Below are positions 1 to 13,587 of a stretch of DNA of 64,000 nt, in pieces (position 1 is the first letter of the stretch; each line of letters starts with the position of its first letter). The position numbers and the translations under genes are program-made. The notes below the pieces were generated by a model. It saw only the letters and a program-made list of their open reading frames with translations, was not told where the DNA came from and made no database searches. The stretch spans positions 12,710,001 through 12,774,000 of the forward strand of contig NC_059538.1 of assembly GCF_905220415.1 (NCBI RefSeq), written 5' to 3'. Source of the DNA: Colias croceus. Lineage: Eukaryota; Arthropoda; Insecta; Lepidoptera; Pieridae.

Positions 1-704
1 ATATTTAGATATTATATTCTTGCATATACAAGTATGCTCAAAACTTCATAAAAATCCAACCAACTCTCAGTTTAACATAGCAAAGCTTCCCAATACACTC
101 TTATTTTATCTTTATCCCATTAGACGCTCTGTTTCCCGCTTTAAAAAAGCAATTTGTCGACATCGAAACCCTCATTCATTGGGATCGAAAGCACTAAGGC
201 GGCTGTAGTACGATTCAACTAATTGCTTCTCAAATCTCAAAGACATCAAAGGCGGGGAATTGTAGATGCTTTTGTTAGATTATTAATTACTCCAGTTTCG
301 GCCATAATAGCGTGTGGATGTGACAAATTGCTTTTGCAGTTCTCTTATAAAACTATTTCGCATTTCTACAATATAATTTATGTAGCTTGCTTTTTGGCAA
401 TGCATGAATGTATATTTTGTAAAGTTTATTTAATATCATAGTAATGTGGATTCAGTTGACTACTTTTAGTTAAAATCAAATAAAATATTTTAGTATCTGT
501 TATATTTTACCTTGCTCTACATCCAGGGTATAAAAGTGCCAAACCGTACCGCTTTGCAGTAGCTCCATTGAATGTATGACTCTCCTTTAAGATTTTCATT
601 TTGTACAGCAATTTGCTAGATTTTTCATACACACATCTTACATCTTCGGTATTAGGAAACCTGGAATCTATACAAACACCAGGGTAAAGATTCACTATTG
701 TTTT
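1..704. other. Intergenic, no gene recognised
   Basis: AT-rich sequence. The short open frames here have no recognisable domain or repeat context. I see no convincing exon, RNA gene or mobile element before the RTE fragment at 705. Confidence 0.5.
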
Positions 705-764
705 TTCAGCCGTGGGACGTCCACTGTTGGACAAAGGCCTCCCTCAGGGTTTTCCACCACGACC
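705..764 (-). mobile_element. RTE retrotransposon 3' end fragment
   Basis: About 60 bp nearly match the extreme 3' end of the RTE element at 41909-42748, sharing AGCCGTGGGACGTCCACTG and ACAAAGGCCTCCCTCA on the + strand. Only the 3' terminus remains, as expected of a 5'-truncated non-LTR retrotransposon copy. Confidence 0.7.
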
Positions 765-1192
765 TCTATAGTTCACTATAGTTCAGAGTAATCAATACAC
801 TACTATATTATTATCTCATAATATAAAAACAACAAATGAAACCCCAATGCAAATATTGTGAAAACGTTAAAATACATAACTACTTCATTACCAGATTCAA
901 CAACAATAAAACTGTTTTAACATACTGTATTGTCATTAATATCGTTAACCGAACCATTTAAGTTTTCATTTGGAAAATTGCGATAAATAAACAGTTGTAT
1001 TTAAACAATTATTTGCTGATGTAATGGAAATCTGCGGTGGGGTTAAGTTAAATCTGTTTTATTTGAGGTTTCATTTCCGAGTAATAAAGAAAATAAATTT
1101 ACTTTTTTCATTGTTTCAATGCTAGCTGGTGACCGGGTCGTTACAGATTGATATTTGACATTTTCATAATAAAACAGAAGCCAGAGTAAAAA

Positions 1193-1305
1193 AAGTGTGT
1201 GCCGAACACACGTGTCAGAAGTGAAACTTCTTTTGCAAGATTCAAAGATCCCAAAATCGTCGCCTTAATTCATGGCGTGACGTGTGTTTACTCTCAACAC
1301 ACCTA
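1193..1305 (+). repeat. Dispersed repeat, family 1 (copy 1)
   Basis: Contains GTGTGCCGAACACACGTGTC, then a stretch with GCAAGATTCAAAGAT and AAAATCGTCGCCTTA. The same order of blocks occurs at 26486-26620 and, in part, at 22474-22566. It is a dispersed non-coding repeat of unknown class. Confidence 0.6.
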
Positions 1306-1310
1306 AATAC

Positions 1311-4300
1311 ATTTCACTTCAATATTAAAATTGATTGATTAGTTAGGTAATATTATAATAAAGTCTATCTTTATGTTCAACTTTCAAACTACAGCACCCA
1401 TTTTTATGAAATAATAGTGAAAGTAGTCGAAAACCCAGGGTAAAGCTTAGACTTTTACTATTTTTTCAAAATTAAAAAGCACATGACAGATTTTTCTCTT
1501 CGTGAAAAATTCATGAAAAATCATGACGATACCTTTCTTGCAAATGAAAAGGAAATTTTTCCAGTTTACAATATATAAAATAATAAAAAAATCATTAATC
1601 CAACAACATTGAGTATCATTGTTTTGCACTCCTTTAATAAACGAATAAACCATTCTGAACTCTATAAAATTTTTTTTAAACAAAAATCCGTTAAAAATTC
1701 CAAGTCAGTTTGTCTCATCGATATTCGAAGCTTGCAACCCCACCCCAGCTCTTCATCGTGACTTCACACCTAATACTTATGACGTCATCACATATCGGCA
1801 TGTTAATATTTTTGGTGTATTACATAAATTATGAATCTATTTTGATATTAACCATGCAGTTATTGTAATTAGTATTGTCAATTGCTTAATAAATGTGTAC
1901 GAAATTATAATTTGTAACTTTAATATTATTTTAAAATAGATTTCTCATTTTTTATTCAACGAAGCCAAACACCCACAAAGTTTCTAATTCATCCGCCCAC
2001 AATATCTTCAATGTTTCAAAATAAAATTAGATCTACGCTTTAACGTCATTTTAATGTTTAATATTTTTGCTTTTTACAATTAAACAATTATTTCTTAAGT
2101 CCATAGTACAAAATGTCAATTCCACCTTACAAGTGGTTAAAGCTCAGATTAAACACAGTTTACGTAACACCAGATTAAGTTTAAATTACATTAATATTTA
2201 GCGACGATCAATCAAATGTTTAACCCTTATCAAAACTAACAACACTTCAATAACACATGCTGCGTCGCTCTGTCCCGCTTGTATTTAATCAGAGAGACAA
2301 GGATGAACGATTTACGCCTCATTTGAGCTAAATTTTTAATCTAAACAGTATACTAAGATGTTAATCTGAAACATACACGTGTAAATTGATGAGCGCCATC
2401 TTGTTTTCAATTGTTGAAACTTTTTCTACAAGTATTTATTTAATATTTTTTTATTTCATTGATATGTAATCAAAACAGGGTTTTTTTTAAATACTATTAT
2501 TTTGTTGGAACAATAATGTAGATATACTTGGAATAATTTGCTCTAAGGCTCGAAGCTGACGATTGATACCTAGGTATAACTTCTATAACCACTGTCCCTT
2601 CTCCCTATATTGTAAAAATATAGGTCAAATATCCTACCCGAACAGTTTTCTATCGCTGATATGCATTTCACGTTCGTCAAATAAATTTCCATCCCCTACT
2701 TCACCCTCTCAAGTTTCATTTTCGTAACAAAAAATACATACATATTACATCAAGATCAAACACCTACCCCCTTACAATCAGTTCAACAAAGCTTACAACC
2801 TAAACAAAAAAAGATCCAACACTAAAATAAAAATTCAAAAGGAGCTTCAACTACACAACAATGTATACTTTTTAAAAGCCTACACAACTGTAATGGTTGT
2901 TCAGGGCAGGTATAAATGGAGCGCGAAATAAAGTTCGCGGGAGTACGTTTAATTTTATCCCGTATCATTAGATAAAACACCTGAAGCCAGCCTGTACAGG
3001 ATAAAGAATATAGAAAGTTTTGTAAACACACGAGAGCGGGATGGGGACGCGCCCGCGTAGACGTGAATTTTTTAGAACGCGTTTCGTATAGCATCGTTTA
3101 ATCTTATTTTTTTAATTAATTAGTGTATAACTAATTGTTTTGTTCATATACATATAAGACTAAAAAAGTTTACCTGGTTTTAAATAAAAATTATGTAACT
3201 GTGTAATAAATTTCACTTATGACCATGAAAAATTCATTTCTTAATGAGATTTGATAAACATACTTTATTTGCATATTAACAAAATTGATGCAACATGCAG
3301 ATTTACTTGAATAACAAACAACATTATAAATGCATCTTTCTTACGTTCAATTGTTTTAAATGATGTCTTAAAAAGCTCAGTAAAACCAATGACCTATTAT
3401 ACTAGTAGACGCGGCATACGCCAACATCATTGCACTAAAAACAGGGTAATTAATACATACCTACTTACTAACGCATTATTACCAATACAGTTGTTCTCTC
3501 TTTCACTCTCACGCACGAGACATAATACATGTCTCACTCATGTACCCTCGTAATAACAACTGCCGATTAAAATATAAAAAGAACGTCCAGCTACGACGCT
3601 GAATGGTGCGTGACTAAGTGAAACTCGGGCACTTAGCTGAGTTTTTTCTTGCCAAAATAGAGAGCGGGTAACGTATCTACTCTTTTATATATCATAGAGT
3701 AAAACATACGTAAGTTAAACAGAATCTCTGCTAAGCCCTACAGCTATACTAACTTTATACACCCTCTACAAATCGTGTTATGAACAAAATCTGACCTTGC
3801 ATGGTATTGGCGTGACGCCAAATTGCTTCCCTATCAGCATAGGTTGCATGTTGGAAACACTGGTTTTCAAGACCCGTATCGATTGCTATCTAAACAAGCG
3901 AAGCATATCGTTAACAACTTAGTATGCTCGAACCAACCGATATAAGCCCATAAAAAGAGCAAACAACACACAATAGTAACCCGTAAAAAGTTAGAGAATA
4001 TCATATAATCTATTGATATTATATGATCTATTGATTTTTGCACCATTACTCGGTTCTCTCTAAAAACTGCGTTTCAAACCTTGTGCATCTCGGGAATACT
4101 CACGTATTTACTATTATAATAAAGACTCCTATTTAATTATCGTAAACTTAAAAATGTTACAGAGGAATATTTTATTTTCACGCGAAAACAAAATCACAAA
4201 ACATATACAGTCTACAAGTAAATAGTGCTACGTTATCTTATAAAATAACAAACAGTACATTCCGCACTTTAACTTAACTTGCTGTGTGAGTCCACTCAGA

Positions 4301-4490
4301 CTAATTAAGTTGTTCTTAAGAGCACAACTTGAAACTAATTGTTACAAATAGAGCTCTAAAGAATGCTTTTATTGTTGCTATACTTTGGTTCCGCTTTACA
4401 TAATGTATTAGTCATTAAGTAGTTCATTAAGTAGCCACGGATTTTGCGCATTTTAACTTATTAAGCATTAAACTATTGGTATGAAAATGA
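1311..4490. other. Intergenic, two CpG-richer patches
   Basis: No gene recognised. Two patches are richer in CG than the surroundings: about 2890-3075 (AAATGGAGCGCGAAATAAAG near its start) and about 3575-3680. Either could be an old repeat or a promoter remnant; nothing in the sequence decides which. Confidence 0.35.
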
Positions 4491-4657
4491 AAAAACGACA
4501 TGTGGCACTCGGGGACTGCCGCGGTAAAACTATTGCATGTTATGCCTTCAAGCCACACCTCCGTCCGTGCGTCGGAGTGGAGAGCGTGAGGTTTTTTCGT
4601 TACGGAATTTCTCGATTCGGTCCCCGCGCTCAAGGCCCGCGATAGAAGCTATGCAAT
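4491..4657 (-). repeat. Dispersed repeat, family 2 (copy 1)
   Basis: On the - strand this reads GCATAGCTTCTATCGCGGGC, CTTGAGCGCGGGGACCGAAT, and so on to CCGAGTGCCACATGTCG with a T-run. It matches the tandem pair at 29454-29855 over its whole length, so it is a defined element of about 165 bp. Its open frame translates in all copies, but no protein family is recognisable and selection for coding is not shown. Confidence 0.7.
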
Positions 4658-4820
4658 ATCTTAAAATAAAAAATAACAAATCTAATTGAATCATTTTAAT
4701 CAGTGAATAAATATTTCGATACCCATAACCTTTTTCTTCACAATGAAGACATAGTAAATTTTGTGTCGACTGTTGTTTATCCAAATGTTATACTTATCAT
4801 TTATCATCATCACTATTTAG

Positions 4821-4979
4821 AATAAAACATAGTCGCATAACTCTGTGTCCTTATATCCCTATGTCCCTATGTATTCTTAAATCTTTAAAACTACGCAACT
4901 GATATTCTTGCAGTTTATTTTAATAGATAGAGTCATTCTCGAGGAAGGACAGCGAGCAAAGCCGCGGGCGGGTTGCTAG
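4821..4979 (+). mobile_element. Non-autonomous Helitron, subfamily B
   Basis: Ends in a GC-rich hairpin (AAAGCCGCGGGCGGG) followed by CTAG and a host T, the classic Helitron 3' end. It shares the block CTACGCAACTGAT and AATAGATAGAGT with the copies at 6871 and 25851. Confidence 0.7.
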
Positions 4980-5479
4980 TATCCTTATATAAATTATACA
5001 CAAATGTATTCAACATATTTCTAGAATCGATTCACCTATTTGAAAGTTCTAAAGGCATCGAACCCAAAAAAAGAAATCGAAAATCTCCTTTTTTTAAAAT
5101 CGGTTGATAAATACATAACACACTTGATTCCCATTTGACCTAGTACCATTGCGCTAACATAAATAAAAACAAAACTGAAGCACAATTAAAATCACTTGTT
5201 TATTTTATATTCGCTAATGCAGCATCAGCAAACAACGCAGTGCATCTCTTAGTAATTAATTAACGCTGTTTATTCATTTTATTTTATAAAAATAGTCCTT
5301 ACAAGTTGTTTACATTTTACGTTCTACTAACACCAATTATGGCAGAAGTTTTTGCAAGGGAAAAGAGCAGACAAAGTTGGAACAAAACATGGCGCATTAG
5401 CTTCCATTGAAGTTATTTAAGCTTTCTTTGGGATTTAGGATTAAACTAGAATTGTAAGGGAGTTTTATGGGGGTTTTCT

Positions 5480-5697
5480 GTATTTAACATAAAACGGCTG
5501 AACTAATTTTGAAAAAATACACGATTGGGAAGTTCATCAATTCATACCCAATGTTTATCGCGATTAAAATACAATTGAAGAAATCCAATTTAATGTGATA
5601 CAATTATGCTCTTAATATAATAACTACTGAACCGATTACAATAATTATTATTTCGCCATGAGAAAATGCATCACACGAAGCCGGGACGGACCACTAG
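5480..5697 (+). mobile_element. Non-autonomous Helitron, degraded
   Basis: The 3' end ACGAAGCCGGGACGGACCA then CTAG matches the terminal hairpin of the other Helitrons here. The body contains ACTACTGAACCGATTACAAT, shared with the copy at 41063. The 5' boundary is approximate. Confidence 0.55.
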
Positions 5698-6182
5698 GTC
5701 TGCATAAAAAAAATATATTTATAGTGTTTATTGTTCTCAACATATCGCGATTGCATATATTTTAATCGCGATAAATACACAGAAACCCACCGATTACAAT
5801 GAGAAATTAGAATGTCGAAATTCGCTATTCTAGTAAATATTTTTTTTTTTATCATAAACTTAGGATTTAAAAGTATTAAAAGAATTACAAACATACTTTA
5901 ATAGTTTTTAATACCAAAACCAATATCTACTTCAATTCGAACTGCACTTAGAGCTAAATGAAAATTGTAAAAGTTGTTCAAGCCAGCTTGAAAGATTGTA
6001 CAAGCAGGATCGAGTTATACACCACTTGAAGTAACGTACATACTGTAACTACGGAGTTGGGCACATTTTGTAATTATTTTGTAAAATAGATTGATTGTTA
6101 TTTTAAAAATATTATTTAACCTTTGGATGTATTCTGTTTTGTATATCTGACAGTTAAAACTTAAAATAACACAATACATATA

Positions 6183-6356
6183 TCTATAAATAATGTAAAA
6201 ATGAATCACAAAATGTGTTGGTAAGCGCATAACTCGAGAACAACTGAACCGATTTCGTTAATTCTTTTTTTATTACATTTCATGAAGTACGAGGATGGTT
6301 CTTATGGAGAGAAAACGTAAAAATGTACCACGAGCGAAGCCGGGGCGGACCGCTAA
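6183..6356 (+). mobile_element. Non-autonomous Helitron, subfamily D
   Basis: Starts TCTATAAATAATG, carries AAATGTGTTGGTAAGCGCAT and ACTGAACCGATTTCG, and ends CGAAGCCGGGGCGGACCG then CTAA. It is closely related to the tandem pair at 38582-38925. Confidence 0.7.
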
Positions 6357-6870
6357 TCTATAAATATATCTATAAAAATAAGTTGAAGTTTAGTGGACTG
6401 TGCGGATTGTGGTGAATATTGTCGAGCCTTTCATCTCTAATCGGTTAATCTGTGAACCTAATTAATAGATAATAAAACATCAAAACGTCCTTCATACATA
6501 CCTACATAAAATAATAACACAACTAAATTTTACAATAAACACAAATATTAATAGCATAAAAATTACTCAAGCTACAACCAACAAGTACAATTTCGACCAT
6601 AACATTAAAAAGAACTCTTTGTAATATTATCCAAGTTCACACTTTAGTAAGCCTTTCCTGTTATCAAGTTTTAGCTAAAAATAAAAAAGATATATTCGTG
6701 TAAAACAAGAGATTAAGTGCGAGGTGCTCTTCATGTTATTACAATTTCCTAGAATTTTATTCATTAGGAGTTTCATCCGTTTTCCGCGTAAAAGAGAACT
6801 CTGAATATAAATACTTGTAATATTAGATTGTTGTTTTATTGCAGATTCATGTTGAAATTACAAATCTCTA

Positions 6871-7035
6871 CATAGTATAAAACAAAGTCACTGTCTCTAT
6901 ATGTCCATCCGTATTTGAAAACTACGTATTTTGATGCGGTTTTTTTTTATAGGTAGAGTGATTCGAAAGGAAGGTTTTAATTTATAATTTGTTAAGTTTT
7001 AGACAACGCAAGCAAAGACGTGGGCGCAAAGCTAG
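6871..7035 (+). mobile_element. Non-autonomous Helitron, subfamily B
   Basis: Shares ATTTTGATGCGGTTTTTTT and TAGAGTGATTCGAAAGGAAG with the copy at 25851 and ends GCGCAAAG then CTAG|T. The terminal hairpin has decayed. Confidence 0.65.
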
Positions 7036-9180
7036 TATCTTGTAAAATAATAAGTATAGAGGTGATACTAATCTTCATCTCTTGGTTTTACAAGAATGAC
7101 TATTTTATCTTTTTTAATTCTAGGCAGAAGGCATCAAGCTTCTAAAATATTTACTAAAGAAAATGAATGACTATTTATTAAGTATTCTAAAAGTTGTACA
7201 TAACCTGTATCTAAACCTATATAAAGCAAACTATTAACTACACCAGGACTCCCCCGAAGTACGCAGTGTCCCATGACCCAGTTTTCAATCGGAGCGGAAG
7301 GTGCCCGAGTGTCTATCGATATTGGTTATGATATTAAGTCTTGAGATGTAGCGTTTTTCTCTTAGTACTCATTTTTATTATTGCGCAGTTTAGTTAGGTT
7401 TACAAGAATTACTGACAAGCGTATTATAACTAAGCTAGGGCGTGTAGAGTTACTACTCGTAGAGTTAGACGCTTGACTCTACATTTTTCGAGGAGCACGC
7501 TCTACAGTCGCGTCTTGGCAACATTTATCATGAATATTTTTAATTGAAAATTATATGTGAATGTGTGTGTTATGTGACACTATTATACTTGTAAAATGTT
7601 AACCGTTTTTATTAAATTCTTGAGGAATGTTAAAAATACACTCATTATGCATATTCTATATTCAGTATGTATTTACTTATGTAATTTTTTTTATTTACAG
7701 TTGTTACACCGGTTCCACAGTCCACTACTGCATCTCCAACTGATCCAGACTAGCTCAAGCCATTATATATTTATGTTATAATTTCAGATTAATATTGTTA
7801 ATTATTTTGTTAATAAACAACAAGATTTTTACGTTATTTTTTTATGATACATAATGCTTTACCCATATACGAGTAGAAGATAATTAAAATTAATATTGTA
7901 CATCATAAAAATAAGGAAATTTACATATCACTTAGGTTAGTGTCATTTATGCGTTTAAACTTTAACTTAAACAAAAAACACACAGAAACCTAATTCGCTC
8001 GCTTCTCTTGTTTTGGACCATAACAAGATGAATTTCTAATTGGGCAGTTATTTTTACTGCTCCTAGTTCCAAATACTTATAAGAAATATTACCTTGTTAT
8101 GGATTATCTTTAATCCATGTTTATTTGGATTTCATGTTATAGGATTTCCTTTTATAAATCCAAAAAATGTATCTCGAATAACATGGAAATGGGTGATATC
8201 ATAATATTATGTTATTCTGTTTTTATGGAATCTGTTTTTTAAAAGATTTTAAATATGCAAAAAACTTAACGAAACGTAGAATAAATTGCAAGCTCTTGAT
8301 GAATCAGTTATAAATAAAGTTTGATATTTTCACTGAGTAAATCTAAGATCGGATAATAACATCTATTTTATTGCAATTTCTGTTCAAGCTTTGATATTTT
8401 ATGATGGCATTATGTTTTGTTTCCTAACTCAATATTATTCCACAGCCATAATACATATTATTATACATCAGATTTTAGCAGTAGTTTGTAATTTTTGTGA
8501 CAAATATCTTCACATACAAGCTTGATATTACTATTATATATGACTTCATCTGTAGTTCAGACAACATTGAAGCTATCTCAGTCAATTACAACAATTCATT
8601 ATTCACAATGCCTAGAGAATTAGCGTCGAGAAACTTTTGGCTGAGATGACGTCACAAAGTCACATAATATTAGACGTCATAGTTTGATGAATTGCTAGAG
8701 AGAAATTAATAAAAGGATACTAGACTAGGAATTTTCTCTTGAGATAATAACATTTATAGAACCTAATTTAGGACATTCTTCGTTTAGCGTTATTAAATTA
8801 ATTCATAGTAGGTAGGTACTACGATTAATTATTATCACAAAATAAATTTTACTTAAGTTGTTGTAGTTTAAGTTGTTGTGTAAATTTTACTTATTTAAGT
8901 GTCCTGCATGTATCATCGTCTGATTGTATGCATAATATACCTATCTAAATATAAAATACAAAAGTGTCTGCGAGACTATCAATTTATTTTGACCATGCGG
9001 TCGAAGTTACAGGCTACAGAAGTTATAGTTAGTAGCTGTTGCCTGTAACTTCGCTATATTATACTAGCTCCTAGTATAATGTACGAAGCCAGAGTCATAT
9101 ATAAATTATTAGGTCGATATTTTTAACGTGATTTAACTTTTAACATAAAAAACATAACATACTTACATGTAGTGGAAAAG
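7036..9180. other. Intergenic, no gene recognised
   Basis: AT-rich. At 9003-9054 a 13-bp inverted pair (CGAAGTTACAGGC and its complement) brackets about 30 bp, and a small palindrome around CTAGCTCCTAG follows. No exon or domain is recognisable. Confidence 0.4.
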
Positions 9181-9186
9181 AATCAT

Positions 9187-9220
9187 TACGAGTATGTGTA
9201 TTTACGTACACATACTCGTA
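9187..9220. repeat. Short palindrome
   Basis: Arms TACGAGTATGTGTA and TACACATACTCGTA are perfect complements separated by 6 bp. It may be a MITE end or a cruciform-forming site; function unknown. Confidence 0.6.
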
Positions 9221-9798
9221 AAGTATATAAATACCGTAAAAATCCCACTTCAAAGGGCTATAAAAGCCAGTTATCCCTTTACAAGGAGTGCTGATGCCGC
9301 GTATGGGCTACTCTAGACCCTACTACGTACTCTGCATATAGCGATAATATGTTTAATATTGCAATATGGTGATAGGAGCCGCGATTTCTGTTGTTTATGG
9401 TCTCATATAGTACACAAATTAGTTCAATTGAAAATACTGCTGAATAATTATGCACATACAACAGAGTTTCTAGCTGGCTCTTCTCTGTAGGAACTGCTTT
9501 AACCGGTTGTAATTTTTTTTTCTATATTTTGATGGTTCAAGAAATCATCTGATAAAAATGTAGTTAAATGAATATGTGAATTACTCTAGAACATAGTTTT
9601 AAGAAGAACTTTTAAATTATGATTTTACTTAACGATTATATCGTAACGTATCATCGGTGTGAAAAGTACTGATTCTTTTTCTTATTTCTCATTACATGCT
9701 TATACGTCATGTGTTTCTCACCTCACCAAAAAGTTTCATTCTTTCTTCCTGGAATCGTATAAACTTTACCTTTTTCATAATTCCAAGATATCAATCCC

Positions 9799-9966
9799 AT
9801 CTATATTATAAAGCTAAAGAGTTTGTTTGTTTGTTTGAAAGCGCTAATCTCAGGAACAAAAATTATTTCGGTAATAGATAGCTCATTTATCGAAGAAGGC
9901 TGTATAACATCACGCTAAGACCAACAGGAGCGGAGCAATGCGGGTGAAACCGCACGGCACAGCAAG
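9799..9966 (+). mobile_element. Non-autonomous Helitron, subfamily C
   Basis: Begins TCTATATTATAAAGCTAAAG, then a TTTG repeat, GCGCTAATCTCAGGAACA, CATCACGCTAAGACCAACAG and GCGGGTGAAACCGC. It ends CAAG|T in place of CTAG|T. Same subfamily as 19516 and 57596. Confidence 0.65.
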
Positions 9967-10293
9967 TAACTTATAAAAACTCGCGTCGCTCATCACCCAC
10001 GCCCTTAATCTTAAACTCGTTAATGTCCTACATATATTAGCAGACGCAGGTAGCTGCTATCTCGATTGCAGACACGAAATGTTGCTTAAATTGTAATTTA
10101 TACGTGTACTTAGGAGCCTTGTTGCTGAAGCAAATTATCCATGTTAGATAATGACGTTGAGGTTGTAATGCATGCACTTATGTTGGATAATTGTTTGCTA
10201 AGGGCTTTCTTGTGTCTGATTTAGCATTAAAAAGTTAAAGACTTTAAGAACATGCTGTTTATTGTTAGTGTTCAAAATTTTGTGAAAAAGCTA

Positions 10294-11049
10294 TCATTAG
10301 AGAACTAAGAACCTGGGTCTCCCTTGAGGCATTAAAAAAATGTTGTGTGGTTTTATGAAACCACGGTAAAAGTGAAACTTTTTTTTTCACACTATAGATA
10401 TTTAACTAAAAATTATCGTACGTATCGTGCGTCACGCGAAATGCGCTACACAGACCAAAAAGTTTGAGACGATGTAATAAAAGTTTCACTTTAACAATCG
10501 TTTCAGGATATAAACCAAATAACAACGTACGTAATGCTTAGGTTTATTATTACTTCCAAATGATTAGAAAATAAATGATAAAATTCAATGTTATTTTCGT
10601 TAATCTAACACCACTATTTCGGAGACAATGCCGTAAATTTGAGGTTATATTAAACAGGCATACATTGTAAATTACAAAAGCAAATATAGGCATTAAATTG
10701 GCAAAACAATGGGGATTGTTATATTAATATTAGTTCGGTGTCTATTCGTAATTGAAATGAACGATCATTATGAAATTTGGCGAATTTGGTTTATAATACC
10801 GTTGTGTAGAGTTCAATTTCATTTGTAGTAATTACTTAATAGCATTGAAATAGTAGAGACAAAAACCTCTGACACTTTAAAACATTAATATACAATGTAA
10901 ACATAATATTTAAGCTGATTACGAAGACTATGCGTGGGAGAAAAACTCGATTTATCAGAAAAAAGTGAAGAAAAATGACGGTACATTTAGATTCTGTAAC
11001 GATGAGTTTAATGCCTCAAGGGAGAACTAGGTACTTAGTTCTCTAATGA
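10294..11049. mobile_element. Inverted-repeat element, about 756 bp
   Basis: The left end TCATTAGAGAACTAAG ... CTCCCTTGAGGCATTA is mirrored at 11009-11049 (TAATGCCTCAAGGGAG ... CTTAGTTCTCTAATGA), giving about 40-bp terminal inverted repeats with a short mismatched patch. The interior has no recognisable transposase. It is probably a non-autonomous DNA transposon of unknown superfamily; target duplication not resolved. Confidence 0.6.
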
Positions 11050-12960
11050 AGGCTAATGACGATAAGGGTCTTTGTAAATAATATCCTATTATCCTTTAAC
11101 AAACATTTTTATTGATATTATGTTACTAAAGAGCTGTGGTGACTCAGTAAATTCCAATTAAAGAATCAGGCATGAGAGATGAAAATATATTATGGAACTT
11201 ACAAAATATCAGTGATCCTGTAGGTGAAGGAAAATATCGTTCGGAAATGTCCAAGAAACAAAAAGTTCGACGACATGTGTCCTAAACCCTTCGCCTGAGT
11301 CTCGACGGTGGAAAAAAATACTTAGGGATGATGATTGATTGATATTTGATATACCATATTGATATAACTCACCAGTCACCACCCGACGTTCTCAAAGTAG
11401 CCTTTGTTTAATGCAATTTTAGCTTCTATACGACACAAAACTTCACGATTAAAGGAAAGTTCAACTTGACATTTCTAATTTCTTACTCAACAATAAATTC
11501 TTGCACATTTTCCGCTCTTGGAGCTTATAGAAAATAATTACTATAATGAGGAAACCATAAAAACTGAGGCAATGTCAGAAAAGACGGATGGTGCAGTGTT
11601 TGCGTGCGGGATGACTGATCTATTTGTTGATAGTATCATTTAGTTAATTAAAACGTTCGCTAACTTCGCAATCGTTTAGTTTATGAAGCTTTTTATAGAA
11701 TACGCTCGGTACTATTTTAATGTTTGTTTTCATTTCTAGGTCAGGCAATCAAAAGTTTGCTTAATAATAAAAGTTAATTAATCAAGCCAAAAACTGTTGT
11801 TAAAAGGCAAGGTTTTACATTTTTATTTGTAGATTTTCATTTTATTAATATCAGATCTACTCCGTCAAAGTGATCACAAAATATCTGCGCATACTTATCA
11901 TGCATAACCTAATTAATACCAACCCACACTGTATGACCAAGAGATTCTTCTACCAACTTTACCTCTCGTTCCCTTCAAAGTTTCTCAAAATCACTACAGC
12001 CAATAGTCAAGTTTTCCGTCCGGCGAAGTTTATAGTTCAAAGTTGAATGTCACAGGTTGTACTGACTGCTAAGTTCAAGTGGAAATTGGAATGTTAGATC
12101 TACTTACAAGTTTCACTATTCATCATTCAAGTTTCAGCGTATGGGAGAATTTGCTATTTGGTAGTTCATTTAACGAATCATGTGTTAGAGACTGGTAATT
12201 AAGTAAATATGTAAGTATTTAATATTATAATAATCGTGAAATATACTTTAGTTATCTACTTCTTCGCGTAAAAACAGCTGAATCATACTGTATGAAATTT
12301 ATTACCTACAGACGTTGAATAGTGATTTGCAAATTTTTAATCAGGCAACAGGCGAGTGAAACCGCGGGCTACGAATAGTTAACTTTAACTATTCGTACTG
12401 AATTTAGAATGGTTGAGAAGCCTCATTAGGCCTGATTTCATTGTAACTACTTACATTTACAATTTTAAAGGTCGATAAACGAAATTAAAGAAATCCGGTC
12501 TCGAAGAATTATATTTCAAACTGCAAAGTATATTTAAAATCATCATCATTAAAAAGCCCTTTATTTATCACAAAAGACAGCAGAAACAATACGTCAAATC
12601 CGTTCAATAAATTCCATACAAGTGAAGCGTAAACATGTATTTAACAGTACACCGCTCGAAGCGATAATAATAATAAGAGAAAACAATCTGAACAGCACAA
12701 ACGGGATACATAATGGTCTATGTGAATAGACAATGGGGCGCTATCTTTTATTTTACATACCCTAATTACTCTTCGTGAACTATTTTAATGAGTATTGGTA
12801 CTTGTTATGCGACAATGGTAGAATTTATTAAGTCCAGTGATTCTTGTTTCACAGATCGAGTTTTGTAGGAATATATACTTATCATAAGAGTTAATAGAGC
12901 TTCATTAATATAACTAAAGAAGACCCATAAATAAACATTTTTTTTTTAGTTAATGCTTAT
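11050..12960. other. Intergenic, no gene recognised
   Basis: No gene seen. A hairpin at 12370-12397 (arms begin TACGAATAGTTAA) lies just after a Helitron-like 3' remnant (GCGAGTGAAACCGCGGG), suggesting an eroded Helitron. Confidence 0.4.
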
Positions 12961-12969
12961 TCCCTGTCT

Positions 12970-13190
12970 GTCTGAAGTGTCGTATGTTTAGTGTTATCTG
13001 TGAAATGTCGTATGTGTAGTGTCGTATATGTAATGTTTATAGTGTCGTTTTTTGTAGTGTCTATCGGTAGTGTCATAGTGTAGTTTCGTGTTGGTATGTA
13101 GTGTCGTGTGTGAAGTGTCGTGTGTGAAGTGTCGTGTGTGAAGTGTCGTGTGGGTAGTGTCGTGTTTGTAGTGTCATGTGTGTGTCTGTC
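12970..13190 (+). repeat. 14-bp minisatellite
   Basis: The unit AGTGTCGTGTGTGA repeats with good fidelity at about 13095-13155 and becomes irregular on both sides (variants such as AGTGTCGTGTTTGT). Confidence 0.75.
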
Positions 13191-13587
13191 ATGTATATTT
13201 TCAATGTGTCTTCAACCTATCACATGTTTCTGAAAACGGTGTTTAATCGGAAATCTTCAGAAGCAAAGCAATGAAAAATTAGAAAATGAACACAACTTTA
13301 AATAGGTCTATGAGAATTTTCCAGAAGATACAAGAACAACAAACGTTTATGAAGATAAACATTGACTAGAGGCGTCGGAGCAGACGTCTCAAGGACTACG
13401 ACAACTATTTGAGGGCTTTTGTTCCCCAAGAGCTCATTATCGTAGTAATACTTGGCAATAATTAGGCCCTTTAACATTTTGCAATTATCTTTTCTCAATA
13501 AACTAGGGCCATTGTTGAAAAATGAGAATTCAAGAGTCTTATGAATGTCAGACGTAATGAGGTATAATGGACTTACGTTTATTTGAA

